Shown one piece after another: positions 57,289-64,000 of a stretch of 64,000 nucleotides of DNA. The stretch spans positions 1 to 64,000 of the forward strand of contig NZ_JHEH01000016.1 in NCBI RefSeq assembly GCF_000715505.1, in the 5' to 3' direction. Positions within the stretch are counted from its first letter, which is position 1, and each line of letters begins with the position of its first letter. The notes beneath the pieces were generated by a model. It saw only the letters and a list, made by a program, of their open reading frames with translations, had not been told where the DNA came from and made no database searches. The stretch is from Thioclava dalianensis (GTDB lineage Bacteria > Pseudomonadota > Alphaproteobacteria > Rhodobacterales > Rhodobacteraceae). The translations under genes were made by a program, and so were the position numbers.

Positions 57289-58827
57289 ATGGATACCCTC
57301 TCTTCCCTCGCAGACGGTTTTGCCATCGCTTTGACGTGGCAAAACATCCTGCTCGCCCTTCTGGGCTGCTTTCTGGGCACCATCATGGGCGCCCTGCCCG
57401 GCCTCGGCCCGTCCAACGGGGTGGCCATCCTGATCCCGCTGGCCTTCACGCTGGGGCTGGGCGCCACGCCCTCGCTGATCTTGCTGACCTCGGTCTATTA
57501 CGGGGCGATGTATGGCGGGCGAATATCGTCGATCCTGCTCAACATTCCCGGAGACGAACCCGCGATGATGACCTGTCTCGACGGGCATCCAATGGCGCTC
57601 AAGGGCATGGCCGGTCAGGCGCTCTCGCTCTCGGGCCTCGCCTCGTTCGTGGGCTCGTTCTTCGCGACCTGGGGTCTGATCTTCCTCGCCCCGCAGCTCG
57701 TCAAAATCGCGCTTCTCTTCGGACCGGCGGAATATTTCGCGCTCTTCGCGCTGGCTTTCATGACGCTGGGCGGCGTGTCCTCGACCAATCAGGCGAAATC
57801 GGCCTTTGCCGCAGCGCTCGGTCTTGGTCTTGCGATGATTGGTGTGGATACCCAAACGGGCGTTCCGCGCTTCACCTTCGGCGAGGTCCATCTCTATGAC
57901 GGGATCGACTTCCTCGTCGCGATCGTCGGCCTCTTCGCGCTGTCGGAAGTGTTCATCTTCCTCGAGCATCGCCACGGCAGTGCCTCGACCAATCGCAAAG
58001 TTGAGATCGGCCGCCTGTCGCCCCCGATGTCGATGATCAAGCAGACGACGCCGACAATGCTCCGCTCGACCGTGCTGGGCTTCATCGCCGGCGTGCTTCC
58101 GGGCGCTGGCGCCTCGCTGGGCTCGTTCATCTCGTATTCCTTCGAGAAACGGCTGGTCGACCCGCAAAGCAAGACCTTTGGCAAAGGCGATCCGCGTGGC
58201 GTGGCAGCCCCTGAGGCAGGCAACAACGCAGCCGCGGGCGGCGCGCTGGTGCCGATGCTCGCGCTCGGTGTGCCGGGTTCGGGGACGACGGCGGTGCTGC
58301 TGGCGGTTCTGCTCTCGCTCAACATCACCCCGGGCCCGCTTCTGTTCACCCAGAACCCCGATGTGGTCTGGGGCCTGATCGCGGCGCTCTTCATCGCGAA
58401 CTTCATGCTGCTGGCGATGAACATTCCGATGGTGGGGCTGTTCACCCGCGTGCTGATGGTGCCGCCGCGCATCCTGATGCCGATCGTGGCGATGGTGTCC
58501 TTTGTCGGGATCTACGGGATCTCGGGCTCGTCCTTCGACCTGCTGGTGATGGTGGGCTTTGGTGTGATGGGGTGGATCTTGCGCAAGTTTGACGTGCCGC
58601 TGGTGCCGATCATTCTGGGCACGCTCTTGGGCAACGCCATGGAGAGCAACCTGCGCCGTGCGATCACCATCGATAACGGCAACTGGTTCACCCTGATCGA
58701 CAGCCCGCTGGCTATCACGCTTTGGGTCATCGCGATCATCGGCTTCATTCTGCCGCTCATCTTCGGTCGCAAGGTGAAATCGCAAATGTCCCAGCGCCGG
58801 GATGAAGAAGGCTCGATCAAAGACTGA
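57289..58827 (+). CDS. tctA: TctA-type large permease subunit
   Basis: The 512-residue inner-membrane protein is the sodium- or proton-coupled transport subunit, with about 11-12 helices and the hallmark motifs GTIMGALPGLGPSNGVAILI and GFIAGVLPGAGASLGSFIS, plus AAPEAGNNAAAGGALVPMLA. The start at 57289 follows GAGGAGA; an upstream in-frame GTG is not used. It completes the tctCBA operon and is followed by a terminator. Confidence 0.95.
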   Translation: MDTLSSLADGFAIALTWQNILLALLGCFLGTIMGALPGLGPSNGVAILIPLAFTLGLGATPSLILLTSVYYGAMYGGRISSILLNIPGDEPAMMTCLDGHPMALKGMAGQALSLSGLASFVGSFFATWGLIFLAPQLVKIALLFGPAEYFALFALAFMTLGGVSSTNQAKSAFAAALGLGLAMIGVDTQTGVPRFTFGEVHLYDGIDFLVAIVGLFALSEVFIFLEHRHGSASTNRKVEIGRLSPPMSMIKQTTPTMLRSTVLGFIAGVLPGAGASLGSFISYSFEKRLVDPQSKTFGKGDPRGVAAPEAGNNAAAGGALVPMLALGVPGSGTTAVLLAVLLSLNITPGPLLFTQNPDVVWGLIAALFIANFMLLAMNIPMVGLFTRVLMVPPRILMPIVAMVSFVGIYGISGSSFDLLVMVGFGVMGWILRKFDVPLVPIILGTLLGNAMESNLRRAITIDNGNWFTLIDSPLAITLWVIAIIGFILPLIFGRKVKSQMSQRRDEEGSIKD

Positions 58828-58845
58828 TCAACCAAGAAACTCCAA

Positions 58846-58877
58846 GCGCCCGCCCCGTAAAGGCGGGCGCCTTTTTT
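58846..58877 (+). terminator. Intrinsic terminator of tctCBA
   Basis: GCGCCCGCC (58846-58854) pairs with GGCGGGCGC (58862-58870) around a short loop, followed by a run of T after one C. Confidence 0.85.
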
Positions 58878-58998
58878 ATGCGCATTCCGAAAAACGTGAT
58901 CTCACGATCGCCCGAACGCGCTCAAAAAAATGCGGACGAGTCCGGTGCGTGATCTATCTTTTCTCCTTGGGAGGCGAAACAGATCGTAAGGACGGGAT

Positions 58999-59568
58999 AT
59001 GTTCGCAGACACCATTCTGAGCAAAGTCGACAAGGTCGTTCGCGGCATCTTGCTCCGCGCAGAGCGCCCCGAAGGAGAGATCCCGGCTGTCAATTGCACC
59101 CATATGGACGAGGCCGAAAGCGCGACAGAGCGGGCCTGTGTGGCCGTGCTGCGCACCCTGCCCGAAGACGAGTTTCAGATCCTCGCCCTGACCTATGGAC
59201 TGACCGGCAAAGCTCCCAAACCACCGCACCGCGCCGCCGACATTTTAGGCTGGGGGCTCGCCAGGACGATGACCATCGGCGAGGGCGCACTCTTGCACCT
59301 GCGCAACAACGCAGACAGTCGGGCCGCCTTCGAGCCGCTGCTGATCGCGCTGCATCTGCGGCTCCTCGACGTGGCCGAGCGGATTTGCGAGCTGCGGCTA
59401 AGCGGCGCCCCGCGACGCCTGCGCGACGAAGAACTCAATCAGTTCTGGCGCGCGCTCTCGCCCGTCGAGCGACTCTGCCTGCGCGGCTACGGCACGGGCG
59501 AGCGCAACGAAATGCAACGCGCCCTTGAGAAACGCGCCGCGGGCTTGATCCGGCCACCGATCCACTAG
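58999..59568 (+). CDS. Uncharacterised protein with a sigma-region-4-like helix-turn-helix
   Basis: The 189-residue protein is not from a family I can name. Residues near 50-100 (TLPEDEFQILALTYGLTGKA, then HRAADILGWGLARTMTIGEG and ALLHLR) follow the spacing of sigma-70 region 4, where an activator-contact helix and a DNA-recognition helix precede the LRKLR-type end. A second, shorter copy-like stretch occurs at LSPVERLCLRGYGTGERNEM. No region 2 is present, so it is not a complete sigma factor. AAGGAC precedes the ATG. It is a single-gene unit. Confidence 0.6.
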   Translation: MFADTILSKVDKVVRGILLRAERPEGEIPAVNCTHMDEAESATERACVAVLRTLPEDEFQILALTYGLTGKAPKPPHRAADILGWGLARTMTIGEGALLHLRNNADSRAAFEPLLIALHLRLLDVAERICELRLSGAPRRLRDEELNQFWRALSPVERLCLRGYGTGERNEMQRALEKRAAGLIRPPIH

Positions 59569-59575
59569 ACGCATA

Positions 59576-59608
59576 AAAAGACCCTCTCCAAGGGGGATGG
59601 AGAGGGTC
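59576..59608 (-). terminator. Bidirectional terminator between the region-4-like gene and the RNR unit
   Basis: GACCCTCTCC (59580-59589) pairs with GGAGAGGGTC (59599-59608) exactly. On the minus strand a TTTTTATGC tail follows, so it ends the minus-strand gene at 59713; on the plus strand the tail is weaker. Confidence 0.75.
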
Positions 59609-59712
59609 AGTTTCGCCGATCAGGCTCATTGTTTCACCGCCCGAGGTGTTATTCGTTTCGCCTGGGCCTTCTCGGCGTCAAGGGCGAGCGCACCCGCCCC
59701 GGATCTCGTCGC

Positions 59713-59967
59713 TCAGTTCAGCGCCATCGCGCCCGCGCGGCTGAGCGTGACAGTGGTCGCGCAGCCCTCCATGCGGATGTCGATCACATCGAGGCGCTCG
59801 GGCAGATGCGCCCCGCGCCACAGCTCGATTGTGTCGCCCGAGCCAAAGCTCGCATCGATCAACACGTTCAGCGCAGCCCCCGAGAACTCCGCCTCGATCC
59901 CGCCGGGGATCTCGCGCAGCTCTTGCGGTTGCACACGCCTGTTTCCAACAATCAATTCCACCGTCAT
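59713..59967 (-). CDS. Small conserved protein downstream of nrdJ
   Basis: The 84-residue protein (MTVELIVGNRRVQPQELREI) is beta-rich and contains no recognised motif or signal peptide. It lies 136 bases downstream of the large RNR gene on the same strand and ahead of the terminator at 59576, so it may be the last gene of the nrdJ transcript. The family is not recognised. Confidence 0.5.
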   Translation of the reverse strand: MTVELIVGNRRVQPQELREIPGGIEAEFSGAALNVLIDASFGSGDTIELWRGAHLPERLDVIDIRMEGCATTVTLSRAGAMALN

Positions 59968-60103
59968 CCCCCCATCCGCGATGTCGCGGAGCCTTGGTGT
60001 TGCGAAACTCGGGGTGGCAGCCCCGGCATCATAGTCTCACCGGGGTGGCAGCTCCGGCCCGTCTCAACTCGTCGGGGCCCCGGTCGCCCGAGGCCCCTGC
60101 CCT

Positions 60104-63100
60104 TTAGCTGCAACCACTGGTCGCGCCGCAGGTGTTGCACTTCATGCAGGTGCCGTTGCGCACCAGAGTGTAGTTGCCGCAATCGCCGCAGGCCTCGCCC
60201 TCGTAGCCCTGCATCTTGGCCTTGGCGCGGGCATCCATCGTCACCCCGCCCGAGGCGATAGCGGTCGAGCCAGAGGCCCGCGCCTGCGCGCTTTGGGCGG
60301 GCATCTCGCGACGCACGAGCGTCTCTTGCGCCCCGCCCCCCTGCAGCACCATCAGCTCTTGCGGCAGGCGCTTGCGCAGGTAGCCGGTCGAGGAGATCTG
60401 GCGCAGCACTTCAAGCGATTTGCTGGCATTATCCGAGATCGGCTCGAGATTGCCGTCCTCGCGCTTGCCCTCGCTCACACCGCCGCCCAGATCGTCAAAG
60501 CTTGCACCTTGCGGTTTCACATGGGCCAGATCGGTGCGGTCGAGATAGCTGATCGCCAGCTCGCGGAAGACATAATCGAGGATCGAGGTCGCGTTCTTGA
60601 CCGAGTCGTTGCCCTGCACCATGCCGGCGGGTTCAAACTTGGTGAAAGTGAAGGCGTCGACAAATTCCTCCAGCGGCACGCCATATTGCAGGCCCACGGA
60701 CACAGCGATGGCGAAGTTGTTCATCATCGCGCGGAAGCCCGCACCTTCCTTATGCATGTCGATGAAGATCTCGCCGAGATTGCCATCGTCATATTCGCCG
60801 GTGCGCAGATAGACCTTGTGGCCACCGACCACGGCTTTCTGGGTGTAGCCCTTGCGGCGCGAGGGCAGTTTCTCGCGATGCGAGCGCACCATCTCCTTGA
60901 CGATCACCTTCTCGATGATCTTCTCGGCCAGAACGGCGGCTTTCTCTTGCGACGAGCCGGTTGCCAAGATCTCTTCGGCATCCTCGTCATCATCGACCAG
61001 CGCCGAGGCCAGCGGCTGGCTCAGCTTGGAGCCGTCGCGATAAAGCGCATTGGCCTTGATCCCGAGCGACCAGGACAGCTCATAGGCGGCCAGCGTCTCT
61101 TCGATCGAGGCGGAGTTGGGCATGTTGATCGTTTTCGAGATCGCCCCCGAGATGAAGCTCTGCGCCGCCGCCATCATCGTGATGTGGCTCTCCACCGACA
61201 GGTAGCGCTTGCCGGTCTTGCCGCAGGCATTGGCGCAGTCGAACACGCCCAGATGCTCATCGTTGAGATGCGGTGCGCCCTCGAGCGTCATGGTGCCGCA
61301 GACATGGTTGTTGGCCGCATCGATCTGCGCCTTGGTGAAGCCAAGGTGACGCAGCATGTCGAAGGTCGGATCGTTCAACTTCTCGGCGGGAATGCCAAGC
61401 GTCTGGGTGCAGAACTCCTCGCCCAGCGTCCACTGGTTGAACACGAAGCGGATGTCGAAGGCGGTGGGCAGAGCTGCCTGCACCTTCTCGATCTCGCGCG
61501 GGCCGAAACCGTGACCGATCAGCGTGGTGGTGTTGATATCGGGGCAATTGCCGAGGCTGGCGTGACCGACCGCATAGGCGATCATCTCTTCGATCTGCGC
61601 CGAGCCATAGCCCAGCTTCTCAAGGGCGGCGGGCACCGATTGGTTGATGATCTTGAAGTAGCCGCCGCCTGCGAGCTTCTTGAACTTCACCAGCGCGAAA
61701 TCGGGCTCGATTCCGGTGGTGTCGCAATCCATCACCAGACCGATCGTGCCGGTGGGGGCGATGACCGAGACCTGCGCGTTGCGGTAGCCGTGTTTCTCGC
61801 CAAGGCTCAGCGCCTCGTCCCACGCTTGCTGGGCCAGCGCCACGAGACGCTGATCAGGGCAGCCCGCATGATCGAGCGCGACCGGCTTGACCGACAGCTT
61901 CTCGTAGCCACCGACCTTGCCCTGCGCCGCCGTGCGGTGGTTGCGGATCACGCGCAGCATATGGGCTGCGTTTTTCTCATAGCCCGGGAACGGACCCAGT
62001 TCGCCCGCCATCTCGGCCGAGGTCGCGTAGGACACACCCGTCATTACAGCCGTCAGCGCGCCGCACAGCGCCCGGCCTTCGGGCGAGTCGTAGCCATAGC
62101 CCATGTTCATCAGCAGCCCGCCGATATTGGCATAGCCCAGACCCAGCGTGCGGAAGTCATAGGAGCGCTGCGCGATCTCTTGGCTGGGGAATTGCGCCAT
62201 CAGCACCGAGATCTCGAGCGTCACCGTCCACAGCCGCGTGGCATGCATATAGGCATCGGCATCGAACTGGCCGTTCTTGTAGAAGGTCAGCAGGTTCATC
62301 GAGGCCAGGTTGCAGGCCGTATCGTCGAGGAACATGTATTCCGAGCACGGGTTGGAGCCGCGGATCGCGCCGTCTTCGGGGCAAGTATGCCAGTCATTCA
62401 CCGTGTCGTGGAACTGGATACCCGGATCGGCACAGGCCCATGCGGCATGGCCCACTTGCTCCCACAGCTCACGGGCGCGCACGGTCTTGGCGACCTTGCC
62501 ATCGGTGCGGCGGATCAGCTCCCACGGGGCGTCGTCCTTGACGGCCTGCAGGAAGGCATTGGTGACGCGCACCGAGTTGTTCGAGTTCTGGCCCGAGACC
62601 GACACATAGGCGTCGCTGTCCCAATCGGTGTCATAGGTCGGGAACTCGATGCTGCCATAGCCCTGCCGCGCATATTGCAAAACGCGGTTGATATAGGTCT
62701 CGGGGATCATCACCCGCTTGGCCGATTTCACCGCCGCTTTCAGGGCCGGGTTCTGATTGGGATCGACCGAGGATTCGTCGGAGCCGTCGAACTCGCGGAT
62801 CGCGGTGAAGATGCCGTTGAGCTCGCGCTCATGCAGCTTGGAGCCCGCCACGAGCGAGGCCACTTTCTGCTCTTCGATCACCTTCCAGTTCACGAACTCT
62901 TCGATATCGGGGTGATCCATGTCGCAGATCACCATCTTGGCGGCGCGGCGCGTGGTGCCTCCCGATTTGATCGCGCCCGCAGCCCGGTCGCCGATCTTGA
63001 GAAAGCCCATCAGGCCCGAGGATTTGCCGCCGCCCGAGAGCGATTCCCCCTCGGCGCGCAGGCTCGAGAAGTTGGTGCCGGTGCCCGAGCCGTATTTGAA

Positions 63101-63772
63101 CAGGCGTGCCTCGCGGACCCACAGATCCATGATCCCGCCATCGCCCACCAGATCGTCGCGCACCGACTGGATGAAGCAGGCATGCGGCTGGGGATGCTCA
63201 TAGGCCGAGGCCGACTTGGTCAGCTTGCCGGTTTTGAAATCAACGTAGTAGTGGCCTTGGCTCGGACCATCGATCCCATAGGCCCAATGCAGCCCGGTAT
63301 TGAACCATTGCGGCGAGTTCGGCGCGGCCATCTGTTCGGCCAGCATGAAGCGCATCTCGTCGTAATAGGCGCGCGCATCGGCTTCGGTCGAGAAATAGCC
63401 GCCCTTCCAGCCCCAATAGGCCCAGGCACCGGCCAGACGATCAAACACCTGCTTGGCCGAGGATTCGCCGGTGAAGCGGGCCTCTTCGGGCAGTTGGGCG
63501 AGCGCGTCTTCGTCGGGAACCGAGCGCCACAGGAATTCGGGCACACCCTTTTCCTTCACGCGCTTGAGCGCTGCGGGAACACCGGCCTTGCGGAAATACT
63601 TCTGCGCGAGCACGTCAGAGGCCACTTGGCTCCAGCGCTTGGGAACCTCGACGGAGGCATTGCTGAACACCACCTTGCCATCGGGATTGCGAATCTCCGA
63701 AGCGGTGGTCGTGAAGGCCAGTGCCCCATAGGCGCCGGTCTCTTCTGTCGTGAACGTCCGTTCGATCTTCAT
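60104..63772 (-). CDS. nrdJ: Vitamin B12-dependent ribonucleotide reductase (class II), long form
   Basis: This 1222-residue enzyme reduces ribonucleotides with adenosylcobalamin. The ATG at 63772 ([18 protein letters not shown]) is chosen because it is the usual start of this family and the frame upstream has no family match. Visible sites are the redox cysteine in [12 protein letters not shown], the finger loop [13 protein letters not shown] and the C-terminal cysteine cluster [24 protein letters not shown]. The length and insertions match the long form found in Rhodobacterales and Streptomyces. A NrdR-box-like palindrome lies upstream. Confidence 0.95.
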   Translation of the reverse strand: MKIERTFTTEETGAYGALAFTTTASEIRNPDGKVVFSNASVEVPKRWSQVASDVLAQKYFRKAGVPAALKRVKEKGVPEFLWRSVPDEDALAQLPEEARFTGESSAKQVFDRLAGAWAYWGWKGGYFSTEADARAYYDEMRFMLAEQMAAPNSPQWFNTGLHWAYGIDGPSQGHYYVDFKTGKLTKSASAYEHPQPHACFIQSVRDDLVGDGGIMDLWVREARLFKYGSGTGTNFSSLRAEGESLSGGGKSSGLMGFLKIGDRAAGAIKSGGTTRRAAKMVICDMDHPDIEEFVNWKVIEEQKVASLVAGSKLHERELNGIFTAIREFDGSDESSVDPNQNPALKAAVKSAKRVMIPETYINRVLQYARQGYGSIEFPTYDTDWDSDAYVSVSGQNSNNSVRVTNAFLQAVKDDAPWELIRRTDGKVAKTVRARELWEQVGHAAWACADPGIQFHDTVNDWHTCPEDGAIRGSNPCSEYMFLDDTACNLASMNLLTFYKNGQFDADAYMHATRLWTVTLEISVLMAQFPSQEIAQRSYDFRTLGLGYANIGGLLMNMGYGYDSPEGRALCGALTAVMTGVSYATSAEMAGELGPFPGYEKNAAHMLRVIRNHRTAAQGKVGGYEKLSVKPVALDHAGCPDQRLVALAQQAWDEALSLGEKHGYRNAQVSVIAPTGTIGLVMDCDTTGIEPDFALVKFKKLAGGGYFKIINQSVPAALEKLGYGSAQIEEMIAYAVGHASLGNCPDINTTTLIGHGFGPREIEKVQAALPTAFDIRFVFNQWTLGEEFCTQTLGIPAEKLNDPTFDMLRHLGFTKAQIDAANNHVCGTMTLEGAPHLNDEHLGVFDCANACGKTGKRYLSVESHITMMAAAQSFISGAISKTINMPNSASIEETLAAYELSWSLGIKANALYRDGSKLSQPLASALVDDDEDAEEILATGSSQEKAAVLAEKIIEKVIVKEMVRSHREKLPSRRKGYTQKAVVGGHKVYLRTGEYDDGNLGEIFIDMHKEGAGFRAMMNNFAIAVSVGLQYGVPLEEFVDAFTFTKFEPAGMVQGNDSVKNATSILDYVFRELAISYLDRTDLAHVKPQGASFDDLGGGVSEGKREDGNLEPISDNASKSLEVLRQISSTGYLRKRLPQELMVLQGGGAQETLVRREMPAQSAQARASGSTAIASGGVTMDARAKAKMQGYEGEACGDCGNYTLVRNGTCMKCNTCGATSGCS

Positions 63773-63908
63773 CTGCCCGATATCCCCATCGCTCGCGTTA
63801 CAAAGTCGGCTGTGAGCAAGCAAAGTCAGATCCGGCCCCGCCCCCGAGGAAGCGAGTCGCGAGCAATGGAAGGCGCTCGCTGCATATTCTGTCCCTTGGC
63901 CCGCTGCT

Positions 63909-63924
63909 CCACTACATCTGGTGG
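63909..63924. promoter_or_regulatory. NrdR-box-like palindrome upstream of nrdJ
   Basis: CCACTACATCTGGTGG is 16 bases long and follows the NrdR consensus (ACACWATATCTWGTGT-like) in its CAC/GTG ends and A-T core. A weaker half-match starts with ACAC at 63941-63956, exactly 32 bases away centre to centre, the usual spacing of paired boxes. It lies about 140 bases ahead of the nrdJ start codon. Confidence 0.6.
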
Positions 63925-64000
63925 GTTTGCCGCTGACGAGACACAACCTGCCGTAGGGCGCGTGCTCCGTCAACGAAACTTTCACATAGCAAAGCCGCAT

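Noticed and set aside
57223-58785. A 520-codon minus-strand frame opposite tctA
   Set aside because: Same effect as opposite dctM: a hydrophobic membrane protein gives a charged antisense frame.
63773-64000. A 76-codon extension upstream of nrdJ
   Set aside because: It is in frame to the window edge but has no family likeness, and it contains the NrdR-box-like site; the usual family start MKIERT lies at 63772.
63773-64000. A cobalamin riboswitch ahead of the B12-dependent RNR gene
   Set aside because: I looked for the B12-box sequence and the long paired leader upstream of both RNR genes and did not find them.

Overview
The window is GC-rich chromosomal DNA from an alphaproteobacterium, most likely a member of the Rhodobacteraceae (Rhodobacter/Paracoccus/Thioclava-like). 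The evidence is family-level. It has an Entner-Doudoroff operon pair (zwf-pgl-pgi and edd-eda), DUF1489, DUF2478 and DUF2852 proteins, Bpt arginyltransferase-family protein, two class II (B12-dependent) ribonucleotide reductases, several TRAP transporters, and a complete TctDE/TctCBA module. No rRNA, tRNA or CRISPR array was recognised.

Positions 1-9386 form an accessory island. It starts inside an IS3-family element and carries a two-residue-class mix of cargo and scars: an exported trypsin-like protease (449-1912), a Lon-like AAA+ ATPase without a protease domain (2238-3293), a zinc-ribbon protein coupled to an SRAP/HMCES-type DNA-protein crosslink peptidase (3818-4748), a broken IS110 transposase with palindromic interruptions, and two IS5-family remnants. 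Its centrepiece is an AT-rich 784-residue protein (5732-8086) with two TIR-like/deoxyribosyltransferase-like domains fused to a P-loop ATPase. This is the best candidate for an undescribed, single-gene defence system.

Positions 9387-29389 are core metabolism and information processing: a class II RNR, DUF1489, pgi-pgl-zwf on the minus strand, edd-eda on the plus strand, rlmI-PIN-DUF2478, glnE, a YbaK-type deacylase, UvrD/PcrA helicase and release factor RF3. The zwf and edd promoters share a perfect GTTAGCGCTAAC palindrome, which suggests that one LacI-type repressor controls the whole Entner-Doudoroff route.

Positions 29393-38770 hold two TRAP transport systems: a TAXI-type system with fused permease and DUF1850 protein, and a TakP-like system with separate DctQ and DctM. 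Between them lie DUF2852 (with a tandem operator-like repeat) and bpt. Positions 39040-41674 are the acetolactate synthase operon ilvB-ilvN. A short leader peptide rich in Ile, Leu and Val followed by a terminator precedes it, an apparent attenuator.

Positions 41778-51249 are a surface polysaccharide cluster: three glycosyltransferases, an O-antigen ligase/polymerase-like membrane protein, a secreted parallel beta-helix protein, an F420-dehydrogenase-beta-like protein and a flippase. Positions 51350-52405 encode a MarR regulator and an isochorismatase-fold hydrolase. Positions 52436-58827 encode the TctD/TctE two-component system with a periplasmic binding protein in the same operon, divergent from tctC-tctB-tctA. 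The window ends with a sigma-region-4-like protein (58999-59568), a small conserved protein, and a second, large class II RNR (60104-63772) with a NrdR-box-like palindrome upstream.
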